From Sphingobacteriales bacterium (lineage in GTDB: Bacteria; Bacteroidota; Bacteroidia; Chitinophagales; UBA2359): a stretch of 64,000 nucleotides of DNA. Location: contig JADKCK010000029.1 of NCBI GenBank assembly GCA_016718845.1, positions 3,858-67,857 on the forward strand. Direction: 5' to 3'. A program made the translations under genes and the position numbers. Shown in pieces: positions 45,099 to 53,778 of this stretch. Position 1 is the stretch's first letter; every line of letters starts with the position of its first letter. The notes beneath the pieces are model-generated. The model ran no database searches and was not told the DNA's origin. It was given only the letters and a program-made list of their open reading frames with translations.

Positions 45099-45746
45099 AT
45101 GAAACATATAGTAATTCTAGGAGCAGGCACAGCAGGTACAATGATGGCAAATCATCTTAGAAAAGAGTTAGACCTAGCCAATTGGGCAATTGATATCATT
45201 GACGAAAGAGAAGAACATCATTATCAACCTGGCTATTTGTTTCTTCCCTTCGACATCTACGAGCCTGACGACATCATCAAACCAATAAAAGAATTTATTC
45301 CTAAAAATGTTACACTAACAACTGGTAAAATAGCCCAAATTGTTGCCGACCAAAACATGGTAAAAATGGCAGACGGTAACAGTTTTGCTTACGACATACT
45401 AATTATAGCCACTGGTGCAAAAATTGCCCCCGACGAGGTAGCAGGTATGTCGGGAGCAGAATGGCATAAAAGCGTATTCGATTTTTACACTTTCGAAGGC
45501 TCATTAGCACTTCGAAATAAACTAAGAGAATGGCAAGGCGGAAAACTAGTGGTTCATATCACCGAAATGCCCATTAAATGTCCCGTAGCACCGCTCGAAT
45601 TTGCATTTCTTGCCGACTCTTTTTTTAACCACAAACAACAAAGTAGAGATTACTTTTGTAACACCCCTAAGCGAGCATTTACAAACCCAAAGCTACCAGG
45701 CACTCGATCATCTGCTGCACGAAAAACACATAAATATTGTGAGTGA
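45099..45746 (+). CDS. Sulfide:quinone oxidoreductase-like flavoprotein, N-terminal part (frameshifted)
   Basis: 216 codons from ATG at 45099, chosen because it starts the FAD-binding strand HIVILGAGTAGTMMANHL. Family features: HHYQPGYLFLPFD, LIIATGAKIAPDE, and the SQR cysteine in MPIKCPVAPLEFAF. SQRs oxidise sulfide to sulfane sulfur and reduce quinone at the membrane. The frame is lost in a TTTTTTT run (near 45625): with six T it continues as DSFLTTNNKVEITFVTPL. A TAACTTTG box at 44900-44907 may be the -7 element, giving a leader of about 190 nt. Confidence 0.85.
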   Translation: MKHIVILGAGTAGTMMANHLRKELDLANWAIDIIDEREEHHYQPGYLFLPFDIYEPDDIIKPIKEFIPKNVTLTTGKIAQIVADQNMVKMADGNSFAYDILIIATGAKIAPDEVAGMSGAEWHKSVFDFYTFEGSLALRNKLREWQGGKLVVHITEMPIKCPVAPLEFAFLADSFFNHKQQSRDYFCNTPKRAFTNPKLPGTRSSAARKTHKYCE

Positions 45747-46317
45747 TTTTGCCATTGAAAAAGTAGATAACGAGAACAAAAAATTGGACTATGGCGGAAA
45801 AGAAGTAGCTTTTGACCTACTTGTTACCGTACCTACCAACAAAGGCGACGAATTAATGGAACGGTCGGGCTTAGGAGACGATTTAAATTATGTGCCTACC
45901 AACAAAAGCACACTTCAATCTATAGCCCACAGCAATATTTTTGTATTAGGCGATGCCACCAACATTCCGGCATCTAAGGCTGGCTCGGTGGCACACTTCG
46001 AAGCAGAAATTTTAACCGAAAACATATTGCGTTTTATAAACAACCAACCACTTAAAGAAGAGTTTGACGGACATGCAAATTGCTTTGTAGAAACCGGAAA
46101 CGGAAAAGCACTGCTCATTGACTTTAACTACACCCACGAACCCGTTGAAGGAACTTTTCCGTTTCCTGGCATTGGTCCGTTGCGATTGCTCAAAGAAAGC
46201 CGCATCAACCACATGGGCAAATTGGCATTCAGGTGGATATACTGGAATATGCTTTTAAAAGGAAACCATATTCCTTTTGTGTCAAGTACTATGCAAGAGG
46301 CAGGCAAAAACTTTTAA
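45601..46317 (+). CDS. Sulfide:quinone oxidoreductase-like flavoprotein, C-terminal part
   Basis: Continuation of the 45099 gene; the sense begins near 45625. It holds the second FAD contact NIFVLGDATNIPASKAGS, a second cysteine in GHANCFVETGNGKALLIDFN and the amphipathic membrane-binding C-terminus (FRWIYWNMLLKGNHIPFV). Corrected length is about 405 aa, normal for SQR-type enzymes. The first of the usual third-cysteine positions is not obvious, so the exact SQR type, or another polysulfide/flavocytochrome-like role, is open. The TusE-like gene follows after 21 bp. Confidence 0.85.
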   Translation: MHFLPTLFLTTNNKVEITFVTPLSEHLQTQSYQALDHLLHEKHINIVSDFAIEKVDNENKKLDYGGKEVAFDLLVTVPTNKGDELMERSGLGDDLNYVPTNKSTLQSIAHSNIFVLGDATNIPASKAGSVAHFEAEILTENILRFINNQPLKEEFDGHANCFVETGNGKALLIDFNYTHEPVEGTFPFPGIGPLRLLKESRINHMGKLAFRWIYWNMLLKGNHIPFVSSTMQEAGKNF

Positions 46318-46338
46318 CTAAATTTCAAATAAAATTTC

Positions 46339-46647
46339 ATGGAAAAACTAATCGCATCAAAAACCGTTTCGGTAAACGAAGAGGGCTACCTTACCAATTT
46401 CGCACAGTGGAACCAAGACATTGGCAATGAACTTGCCGCAGAAGCAAATATTAGCATGACTGCCCGCCATTGGGAAGTAATCGCTTATTTGCAATCCGAA
46501 TTTAAAAAAGACATACCTTTAAGTATTCGCAAAATAGGAAAAAGCGGCGTAGTTGATATTAAAGAGTTTTACCAACTGTTTCCTACTGCACCATTGAAAA
46601 CATCTTCAAAAATTGCAGGCATTCCTAAACCCGTTAGCTGTATTTAA
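46339..46647 (+). CDS. TusE/DsrC/DsvC family sulfur-relay protein
   Basis: This 102-aa protein has the family core NEEGYLTNFAQWNQDIGNEL, MTARHWEVIAYLQSEF, IPLSIRKIGKSG and C-terminal KIAGIPKPVSCI. The penultimate cysteine C101 (CysA) carries persulfide. The second DsrC cysteine, 11 residues upstream, is serine here (S90), so this is the TusE-like one-cysteine type and cannot form the intramolecular trisulfide of dissimilatory DsrC. It lies between the SQR-like and DsrE2-like genes, so it may accept sulfane sulfur derived from sulfide oxidation. Confidence 0.9.
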   Translation: MEKLIASKTVSVNEEGYLTNFAQWNQDIGNELAAEANISMTARHWEVIAYLQSEFKKDIPLSIRKIGKSGVVDIKEFYQLFPTAPLKTSSKIAGIPKPVSCI

Positions 46648-46671
46648 TTACCAACCAAAACAAAAAACAAT

Positions 46672-46938
46672 ATGCCACAAAATAATGGCGAGATAAGAAA
46701 GATGATGATTATTCTTTCTAAGGCAACTTTAGAAAACGTGTATGCCGCATTTGTGCTTGCCAATGGGGCAAGAATGGAAGGCATAGAAGCCGAAATGTTT
46801 TTTACCTTTTTTGGGTTAGAGGCTATCCACAAAAAAAAGCTAGAACACCTACACGTTGCAACAGTAGGTAATCCAGCAATGCACATGCCTACTTTGCTAG
46901 GCGGGCTACCCGGTATGGAAGCACAGCTACTAAAATGA
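46672..46938 (+). CDS. DsrE2-type sulfurtransferase, N-terminal part (frameshifted)
   Basis: 89 codons of a DsrE/DsrF/DrsH-like protein: MMIILSKATLENVYAAFVLA, MFFTFFGLEAIHKKKLEHLH, VATVGNPAMHMPTLLGGLPG. The frame fails after GMEA. One missing base in GCACAGCTAC restores ALATKMMKHEMEK, and one missing A in GAAAAATCG then joins KIDMPDVHEF in the next segment. Two single-base losses in 40 bp are needed. Confidence 0.82.
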   Translation: MPQNNGEIRKMMIILSKATLENVYAAFVLANGARMEGIEAEMFFTFFGLEAIHKKKLEHLHVATVGNPAMHMPTLLGGLPGMEAQLLK

Positions 46939-46963
46939 TGAAACACGAAATGGAAAAATCGAC

Positions 46964-47152
46964 ATGCCCGATGTCCACGAGTTTCTCGATATCCTAAAAG
47001 CCTCGGGGGTAAAGCTATGGGCGTGTAAATTAGCCATGGATATGTTCCACTACAAAAAAGAAGATATGTTTGATGATATTGATGGAGTGCTAACCGTTGG
47101 CGATTTTTACAAACAAGGTAACGGAGAAGGAACACACATGCTGTTTATCTAA
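46964..47152 (+). CDS. DsrE2-type sulfurtransferase, C-terminal part
   Basis: DMPDVHEFLDILKASGVKLW then ACKLAMDMFHYKKEDMFDDI contains the family cysteine (WAC) that binds persulfide. The two halves total about 160 aa, normal for DsrE2. These proteins pass sulfane sulfur to TusA or DsrC-type carriers. A terminator follows at 47222, closing the three-gene sulfur unit. Confidence 0.82.
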   Translation: MPDVHEFLDILKASGVKLWACKLAMDMFHYKKEDMFDDIDGVLTVGDFYKQGNGEGTHMLFI

Positions 47153-47221
47153 ACATTTAGTGCATTAGTTGCTGTAACAACAAAACACAAAACGCTATTA
47201 AATCATCATTTGTATGTCCCA

Positions 47222-47262
47222 AAAAAATCCGCTATCTTTGTAAAAAAGATAGCGGATTTTTA
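47222..47262 (+). terminator. Terminator of the sulfur-relay unit
   Basis: AAATCCGCTATCTT and AAGATAGCGGATTT form a perfect 14-bp stem around TGTAAAA-type loop, with T run. Confidence 0.8.
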
Positions 47263-47440
47263 GCCTCATCAAACCTTAATTAATAATTGACAATATTAAA
47301 TTAGGTTTTTTTGTATTTATAATTGACTGAAAATCAGGTGGTTATCAACATTTGATGCTTCAACACAAAATATTGTCCTTTTTAGGTCTAACTATCTGAT
47401 AATCAGTTTGTTATAAGTACCTATTTTGCTAATTTGACAT

Positions 47441-47510
47441 AATTAATAATCAATAATTAACAATTAATAATCAATAATTAACAATTAATAATCAATAATT
47501 AACAATTAAT
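47441..47510. repeat. 21-bp tandem repeat, about 3.4 perfect copies
   Basis: The unit is AATTAATAATCAATAATTAA plus C, repeated at 47441, 47462, 47483 and partly at 47504. It ends exactly at the fumC stop codon. The rest of the spacer 47263-47440 is AT-rich with no gene. Confidence 0.85.
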
Positions 47511-48899
47511 CTACATTCCCACCATTTTTTCGGGTACTACCCATTCGTCGAACTGTTCGGGGGTAAGTAGGTTTAATTCAACGGCGGCTTCTTTTAGGGT
47601 TTTGTTTTCGGCATGTGCTTTTTTGGCAATAGCTGCGGCATTGTCGTAGCCAATATGTAGGTTTAAACCCGTTACCAACATCAGCGAGTTGTCTAAGTGG
47701 CGTTTGATGATGGGGTAATTAGGTTCGATACCCACGGCGCAATGCTCGTTAAACGACTCGCAGGCATCGCCTAACAAACGTGCCGACATCAAAAAGTTGT
47801 ATATCATTACTGGTTTAAACACATTTAATTCAAAATGCCCCATACAGCCGCCCATATTTATTGCCACATCGTTGCCCATAACCTGTGCGCATACCATAGT
47901 TAGCGCTTCCGATTGTGTAGGGTTAACTTTGCCGGGCATAATAGACGAGCCGGGTTCGTTTGACGGAATAATGATTTCGCCAATGCCGCTGCGTGGGCCC
48001 GACGACAACATGCGTATGTCGTTGCCAATTTTCATGAGGCTAACCGCTAGTGTTTTTAATGCTCCCGATGCCTCTACGATACCATCGTGTGCTGCCAACG
48101 CCTCGAATTTGTTGGGTGCCGTTACAAAAGGCAAGCCTGTGGCTTCGGCAATATGTCGAGCTACTATTTCGGCATAACCTTTGGGTACGTTGATGCCCGT
48201 GCCAACCGCCGAACCGCCCAAAGCCAGCTCCGATAAATGGTTAAGTGTGTTTTCGATGGCTCGTAAACCATGCTCTAATTGCGACACATAACCCGAAAAC
48301 TCTTGCCCCAATGTTAGCGGTGTAGCGTCCATAAAGTGGGTTCTACCAATTTTAACAATGTGCATAAAGTCCGTAGACTTTTGGCGCAATGTATCGCGCA
48401 AAGCAGCCACTTTGGGCAAAGTATGCTCTGCCAATATTTTATAAGCAGCAATGTGCATAGCCGTCGGGAACGAGTCGTTTGACGATTGCGATTTGTTTAC
48501 ATCGTCGTTGGGGTGCAACTTTTTTTTGGCGTCGAGCAACGAGCCACCTGCAAGCACATGCCCACGATTGGCAATTACCTCGTTTAGGTTCATGTTCGAT
48601 TGCGTACCCGAACCCGTTTGCCAAACCACCAACGGAAACTCATCGTCTAGTTTTCCGTCCAATATTTCGTCGCAAACTTGTGCAATTAAGTGGGCTTTTT
48701 CTGTTGCAAAACCGCCACATTCTACATTGGCATAAGCGGCAGCTTTTTTCAAAATGGCAAAAGCTTGTATCACTTCTATGGGCATGCGTTGCCCGCCAAT
48801 TTTAAAATTTTGTACCGAGCGTTGCGTTTGAGCTCCCCAATATCGAGCAGCAGGCACATCAACATAGCCTAAGCTGTCTTTTTCTTGTCTAAATTGCAT
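47511..48899 (-). CDS. fumC: Fumarate hydratase class II
   Basis: This 462-aa protein has the fumarase C layout: VWQTGSGTQSNMNLNEVIAN, HPNDDVNKSQSSNDSFPTAM, KIGRTHFMDATPLTLGQEF and the superfamily signature GSSIMPGKVNPTQSE. It interconverts fumarate and malate in the TCA cycle in the cytoplasm. It is monocistronic between AT-rich spacers. Confidence 0.97.
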   Translation of the reverse strand: MQFRQEKDSLGYVDVPAARYWGAQTQRSVQNFKIGGQRMPIEVIQAFAILKKAAAYANVECGGFATEKAHLIAQVCDEILDGKLDDEFPLVVWQTGSGTQSNMNLNEVIANRGHVLAGGSLLDAKKKLHPNDDVNKSQSSNDSFPTAMHIAAYKILAEHTLPKVAALRDTLRQKSTDFMHIVKIGRTHFMDATPLTLGQEFSGYVSQLEHGLRAIENTLNHLSELALGGSAVGTGINVPKGYAEIVARHIAEATGLPFVTAPNKFEALAAHDGIVEASGALKTLAVSLMKIGNDIRMLSSGPRSGIGEIIIPSNEPGSSIMPGKVNPTQSEALTMVCAQVMGNDVAINMGGCMGHFELNVFKPVMIYNFLMSARLLGDACESFNEHCAVGIEPNYPIIKRHLDNSLMLVTGLNLHIGYDNAAAIAKKAHAENKTLKEAAVELNLLTPEQFDEWVVPEKMVGM

Positions 48900-48959
48900 T
48901 TACTTATTTGTAAATTATAAATTATGAATTGTAAATTATTTGCTCACATTACGCACACT

Positions 48960-49218
48960 AGGACACGGATTTTAAAAAATGATTTAATTTTGATTTAAAA
49001 CCTAAATCTAAACAAAAAGTATAGGACAATAGTAATTTAAGATAACAACAGTAGTTTATTTGTTTATTGAGCCATAGGTCGTTCAATAAATGGGTTATTT
49101 TGCAGATACTAAAATCATGTAGCATTATTAAAAAGCCCATCAATCTAACATAAACCTTGCCTGTATCATTAAATAAAAATCCATACTATCTAAATCTAAT
49201 CCGCAAAATCTGTGTCTT
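48960..49218. repeat. MITE-like element with 14-bp imperfect inverted ends
   Basis: AGGACACGGATTTT at 48960-48973 and AAAATCTGTGTCTT at 49205-49218 are inverted copies (12 of 14 match). The ~230 bp between is AT-rich and non-coding. Candidate non-autonomous mobile element or old IS remnant; no target-site duplication is obvious. Confidence 0.35.
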
Positions 49219-49271
49219 AAAAATGTATTGCGTAACATGATACATAGCCCAAAGCCAGTAGTATGCACTTA

Positions 49272-50402
49272 CTATTTTTGCAAAATTTGCTTAGTAAACG
49301 CATGTATCAAAGCACCTTCGTGTGTAATAAGGCAACCTTTGGTTATTTCTTCGTCCATGTCCCACTTAAAGCCATCTTTGTTTGCCAGATGCGTAAGCAG
49401 TGCTACAATATTTCGGGCATATAATTCGCTGGCATTAACGGGCAGTAGCGAGGGTAAGTTAGCCTCGCCTATTATGGTAACGCCGTGTTTAACCACTGTT
49501 TTACCCAACTCGCTAAGGGCGCAATTACCACCAGCTTCAACAGCCATATCCACAATCACCGAGCCTGGTTTCATGCTTTGCACCATTTCGGCAGATACCA
49601 ACATGGGGGCTTTTTTGCCCATTACCAAAGCGGTTGTTATCACTAAATCAGATTCAAGAATGCGGTGTTTAATCAATTCTTGTTGTTTTTGAAGATAATC
49701 GGCAGATACCTCGCGGGCATATCCACCTTCGGTTTTTACGGCTTCGGCACCTTTTACTTCCAAAAATCTGCCACCCAACGATTCTACTTGTTCTTTTGTT
49801 TCGGGGCGCACATCGGTTACCTCTACCACAGCGCCCAAGCGTTTGGCGGTTGCTAGGGCTTGCAAGCCTGCCACACCTGCTCCAAAAATAAGCACCCGTG
49901 TAGGCGTAATGGTGCCTGCGGCGGTCATCATCAACGGAAAAATTTTGCCCAACGCATTAGCACCCAACAATACGGCTTTGTAGCCTGCTAAGTTCGATTG
50001 CGAGCTAAGGGCATCCATTTTTTGTGCTTTGGTAATACGTGGCACTGCGTCCATCGAAAAAGCTGATACATTTTGTTTGCACAACGCATCAACCAATGCT
50101 GGCTGCATGTAGGCATAAAGCAACGAAATAATTACCGATTTTGAGGGCATTAACGCAACTTCTTCGAGGCTTGGCGCGTTTACTTTAAGTAACACATCAG
50201 CATCGGATAGTAGTGTGTTTTTGTTACCACCAACGGTAGCACCAGCTTGCTCGTAGGCAGAGTCGAGGAAAAAACTTTGCTCTCCGGCTCCTGCTTCGAT
50301 ATGGCAACTAAAACCAGCTTTGGTTAAGCTGCGCACTGTTTCGGGCGATAAAGCTACACGACATTCGCCCGCTTTGGTTTCTTTAAGTATGGCTATTTTC
50401 AC
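49272..50402 (-). CDS. pntA: NAD(P) transhydrogenase subunit alpha (soluble NAD-binding part)
   Basis: This 376-aa protein corresponds to domain I only (PntAA type): MKIAILKETKAGECRVALSP, SALYAY-type VIISLLYAYMQ, SNLAGYKAVL, RVLIFGAGVAGLQALATAKR (NAD Rossmann), RGGNCAL-like MAVEAGGNCALSE. With PntAB and PntB it would move hydride between NADH and NADP using proton motive force. The next genes on both sides are fumC and a DUF697 protein, so the membrane subunits are not adjacent. A TAACTTTG box (50451-50444, minus) with TTTG 23 bp upstream is a plausible promoter. Confidence 0.92.
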   Translation of the reverse strand: MKIAILKETKAGECRVALSPETVRSLTKAGFSCHIEAGAGEQSFFLDSAYEQAGATVGGNKNTLLSDADVLLKVNAPSLEEVALMPSKSVIISLLYAYMQPALVDALCKQNVSAFSMDAVPRITKAQKMDALSSQSNLAGYKAVLLGANALGKIFPLMMTAAGTITPTRVLIFGAGVAGLQALATAKRLGAVVEVTDVRPETKEQVESLGGRFLEVKGAEAVKTEGGYAREVSADYLQKQQELIKHRILESDLVITTALVMGKKAPMLVSAEMVQSMKPGSVIVDMAVEAGGNCALSELGKTVVKHGVTIIGEANLPSLLPVNASELYARNIVALLTHLANKDGFKWDMDEEITKGCLITHEGALIHAFTKQILQK

Positions 50403-50643
50403 AACAAATTATTTTTTTTTTGCTATTTTAGCAAAGTGAGCAACAAAGTTACGTATTTAGTTAAAAAATGTCGACAAAATTGTAGCTTTTTATTTTTTTT
50501 ACGTCATAAATTAACTGTTGCTACCATTTTAGTAACTCAAAAAAACAAAAAACGGGCTAATTTCAAGTTTTAGGCTATATGTATCAACCATACACTTAAA
50601 CTTTAATCACAATATATTATCTAAATTCCAAAAAAATAAAAAC

Positions 50644-51150
50644 ATGCAAACTATTAGCGACAAAAGACAAAGTGCCGAAAAAATTGTGCGTAACCACACT
50701 CTATGGGGTGCTTTGGTATCGTTGATACCTATTCCGTTGCTCGATTTAGGCTCGGTGGCAATGGTACAAGAAGATATGCTGCGCGATTTGTGCAAATTGT
50801 ACAATATTCCGTTTAACGAAAAAGACATAAAAAACCGCATTATTACCGTTACAGGTGGCTCGTTGCCGCGTGTTATGGCATCGGTTATTAAGCGTGTGCC
50901 TGTTGTTGGCTTGGTTATTGGCGAGGTAGCCTTACCTATTTTGGTGGGTGCATCAACCTACACTATGGGCAACGTAGTATTGCTTCATTTTGAAGAAGGC
51001 GGTAAAACCGTAGAAATAACACCCGATGCAGCCAAAGGATTTTATACCCAATTGGCAGAACGCGGAAAAGGTATTTTAGCCTCGTATCGTAAAAAAGTAG
51101 CCAAACGCAAAGCCGACAAACAAACCGCCGAAGATATTGTTTGGCAATAA
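50644..51150 (+). CDS. DUF697/YcjF-like membrane-associated protein
   Basis: This 168-aa protein matches the DUF697 pattern: an N-terminal helix (KIVRNHTLWGALVSLIPIPL) then LLDLGSVAMVQEDMLRDLCK and two hydrophobic stretches (LPRVMASVIKRVPVVGLVIG, VALPILVGASTYTMGNVVLL). Family members are often next to or fused with GTPases; none is adjacent. Role unknown. The BtuF-like gene follows 41 bp downstream. Confidence 0.8.
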   Translation: MQTISDKRQSAEKIVRNHTLWGALVSLIPIPLLDLGSVAMVQEDMLRDLCKLYNIPFNEKDIKNRIITVTGGSLPRVMASVIKRVPVVGLVIGEVALPILVGASTYTMGNVVLLHFEEGGKTVEITPDAAKGFYTQLAERGKGILASYRKKVAKRKADKQTAEDIVWQ

Positions 51151-51191
51151 AATACCGTTTTCTAATAAAGAAAATTAATAAACTGTAAAAT

Positions 51192-51968
51192 TTGCCTATT
51201 TTTGTTGACCAATTAGGGCGCACCATTAACCTACACAGCGCACCCAAACGCATTGTATCGTTGGTGCCATCGCAAACCGAGCTGCTGCACTACTTGGGTT
51301 TAACAACCGAGGTAGTGGGTATTACTCGTTTTTGCATACATCCAGCCGAGTGGTTTAATAGTAAAAAACGCGTTGGCGGCACCAAAGATTTTGACTTAGC
51401 ACGCATTGATGCCTTGCAGCCCGATTTGATTATTGCCAACAAAGAAGAAAATGTACAAGACAAAATAGACGCATTGGCACAACAGTATCCGGTTTGGGTA
51501 AGCAACATAAACACCCTAACCGATGCTTATAATATGATACAGCAAGTAGGCATAATGGTAGGCAAGGCTAAAAATGCTGCCCAATTAGTTGAGCAGCTAC
51601 AAACACAATTTGCCCAAATAAACAAGCAATCTTTATCGGTGGCTTACCTTATTTGGCGAAATCCGTACATGGCAGCAGGTGGTAACACATTTATTAACCA
51701 TTTACTGACAAATATCTGCGGATTTAGCAATATCTTTGCACCCAATTTGCGTTACCCCACTGTCACCCTCGAACAGTTAGCCCAAGCATCGCCTAATTAT
51801 GTTTTTTTATCGTCCGAGCCATACCCGTTTAAAGAAAAACACATTGCCGAGTTAAAAACCGCACTACCCAACACCACCATGCAATTGGTTGATGGTGAGT
51901 TGTTCTCGTGGTATGGCAGCCGATTATTACACACCGCCCATTACTTACAATCATTTTTAGCTACTTAA
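51192..51968 (+). CDS. BtuF-like metal/cobalamin receptor-fold protein without signal peptide
   Basis: This 258-aa class III periplasmic-binding-protein fold reads DQLGRTINLHSAPKRIVSLV, PSQTELLHYLGL, VVGITRFCIHPAEW, RIDALQPDLIIANKEENVQD. It matches 'helical backbone metal receptor' proteins akin to BtuF. Only a TTG is available as start (TTGCCTATTTTTGTT); upstream in-frame codons give no signal peptide, so the protein appears cytoplasmic, which is odd for a transporter receptor. No btuC/btuD genes are near. Confidence 0.82.
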   Translation: MPIFVDQLGRTINLHSAPKRIVSLVPSQTELLHYLGLTTEVVGITRFCIHPAEWFNSKKRVGGTKDFDLARIDALQPDLIIANKEENVQDKIDALAQQYPVWVSNINTLTDAYNMIQQVGIMVGKAKNAAQLVEQLQTQFAQINKQSLSVAYLIWRNPYMAAGGNTFINHLLTNICGFSNIFAPNLRYPTVTLEQLAQASPNYVFLSSEPYPFKEKHIAELKTALPNTTMQLVDGELFSWYGSRLLHTAHYLQSFLAT

Positions 51969-51999
51969 TAGCCCCTAATGCCTTTATTGTTTTTTTATT

Positions 52000-53661
52000 A
52001 TGAATAAATTTATGTCCCAAAAAAAGCCTATTATTTGTGTAGGATTATTATTGTTGTTGTTTTTGTTGAGCAATAGCCTTGTACAAGCACAAAACACAGA
52101 CCTGCAAGAGCAATTGCGCCTGCGTTTGTGGGCGTTGCTTGATACTAGCAATACCCCAAAATTGGTTATCGAAAGCGAGCAATTGCACCAAAAAAACGAC
52201 TTAAAAAAATTTTACGAACAACGCGGTTATCGCCCAGCTTGGATAGAGGATTACTTGGTACCAATAGCAGCCAAACAATTTAGTGCCTGCACTGCTCGCA
52301 CCGACGATAACGGCTTAATACCCAACGATTATCACTACGATGCACTAACACAACTAATTGCCTTAGCAGAAATAGGTGGAACAGAAGTAACTGTAAATAA
52401 TTACATAGACTTAGATATAATGCTGTCCGATGCGTTTTTATTGATGGCACAACACTATGCACAAGGCAAAGTAAACCCCGAAGATATTGGCATGGCTTGG
52501 CATCTTTCAAAAAAAACATTTAGCGCCGTTGATTATTTCAACCGCACACTTGCCGATGGAACACCGCCTTGTAGGTCGCTCGAAAAACTACTACCCGAAA
52601 ACCCCAATTACAAAGCGCTACAACAAGCCCTGCGCAACTATCGGACCAAAAGCGATTGGGCAAACATTAAATACACCTGGAGTACCTTAATACAACGTGG
52701 CTATGCCGACCCCTTAGTAGCCGAAGTACGCAATACCCTAACCCAAACAGGCGACCTTGACAATAGCAATACCGACCCCATAGTGTTTGACCGAGCCGTA
52801 GAACAAGCCGTTATGCGTTTTCAGCGCCGACACGGTTTGTACTACGACGGCGTAGTGCGCAATACTACCCTAAATGCCATGAACGTATCGCGCGAAGAAC
52901 GTATTAGACAAATAAAAGCTAACTTAGAACGCCACCGATGGATGCCCGAATACCTAGGCAACTCGTATGTAACGGTAAACATACCACAATTTGAGTTGAG
53001 CGTTTTTGACATGGGCAAACTGATGTATAAAGAAGCTGTTATTGTAGGACGCGAAAATTACCCTACGCCTTCGTTCTCCGATTCGTTGCAGTACATTATG
53101 TTTAACCCATATTGGTACTTACCTAAAAGCATTGCCAAAAACGAGCTGATGCCCGAAATACAACTCGACCCTAATTACTTTATCAATAATGGGGTTAAAG
53201 TAATTAAAGGCGGCAAAGTAATTGACTCTAAAAAAATAGATTGGAAAAAAGCCAACTCCGATGATTATTCGTTTGCACAAGCAGCTAGTGCCTACAACCC
53301 AATGGGTGTGGTAAAATTTATGTTTCCTAACCCCCACGACATATATATACACGACACCCCCTCGCGCGAGTTGTTCGACAATAGCCGCCGCTCGTTTAGT
53401 CACGGCTGCATACGCGTAAAAGACCCTGTAAAATTTGCTACCTTTTTGCTTAAAGGCGATGCAGCTTGGGACAGCACACGTATAAAAAAAGTATTGTTTA
53501 GCCAAAAAGAAACCCGCGCCAATCTGCCCAAACCTATACCCATACACATTTTGTACTGGACAGCCTTTTGGGACACCGACCTAGGCGAACTTAATTTTAG
53601 AGAAGATTTATATAAATGGGACGATAAACTATCAAAAGCCTTAGAAACGCCCCTGCAATAA
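52000..53661 (+). CDS. L,D-transpeptidase, YcbB/LdtD type, exported
   Basis: This 553-aa protein starts with a signal sequence (LLLLFLLSNSLVQAQ). A helical N-terminal domain with FYEQRGYRPAWI follows, then a peptidoglycan-binding segment (AVMRFQRRHGLYYDGVVRNT, ~270-300) and the YkuD catalytic domain (VNIPQFELSVF, MFNPYWYLPKSIAKNELMPE, HDTPSRELFDNSRRSFSHGC with IRV). Catalytic cysteine is Cys470. It forms 3-3 cross-links in peptidoglycan in the periplasm. The gene begins 31 bp after the BtuF-like gene, so the two may be co-transcribed. Confidence 0.93.
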   Translation: MNKFMSQKKPIICVGLLLLLFLLSNSLVQAQNTDLQEQLRLRLWALLDTSNTPKLVIESEQLHQKNDLKKFYEQRGYRPAWIEDYLVPIAAKQFSACTARTDDNGLIPNDYHYDALTQLIALAEIGGTEVTVNNYIDLDIMLSDAFLLMAQHYAQGKVNPEDIGMAWHLSKKTFSAVDYFNRTLADGTPPCRSLEKLLPENPNYKALQQALRNYRTKSDWANIKYTWSTLIQRGYADPLVAEVRNTLTQTGDLDNSNTDPIVFDRAVEQAVMRFQRRHGLYYDGVVRNTTLNAMNVSREERIRQIKANLERHRWMPEYLGNSYVTVNIPQFELSVFDMGKLMYKEAVIVGRENYPTPSFSDSLQYIMFNPYWYLPKSIAKNELMPEIQLDPNYFINNGVKVIKGGKVIDSKKIDWKKANSDDYSFAQAASAYNPMGVVKFMFPNPHDIYIHDTPSRELFDNSRRSFSHGCIRVKDPVKFATFLLKGDAAWDSTRIKKVLFSQKETRANLPKPIPIHILYWTAFWDTDLGELNFREDLYKWDDKLSKALETPLQ

Positions 53662-53778
53662 GCTCATTGCCTGCCATAAACATAGCATTTATGGCAGGCA
53701 ATTTGGCTTAAATAAGCCTTTAACACTTTATTAACAAACCTTTAAAGGTCATTAACAAGAGCATCTGATAAATGCTTG

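Noticed and set aside
45618..45632. Programmed ribosomal frameshift at the T7 run of the SQR gene
   Set aside because: No stimulatory structure is evident, and similar indels occur in many unrelated genes of the window, so a sequence error is more likely.
47231..47238. TATCTTTG box inside the terminator at 47222-47262
   Set aside because: It is part of the perfect stem of the hairpin and has no -33 box; a chance match.
47441..47510. Regularly spaced repeats reminiscent of a CRISPR
   Set aside because: The 21-bp units are directly adjacent with no spacers, are AT-only, and there are no cas genes.
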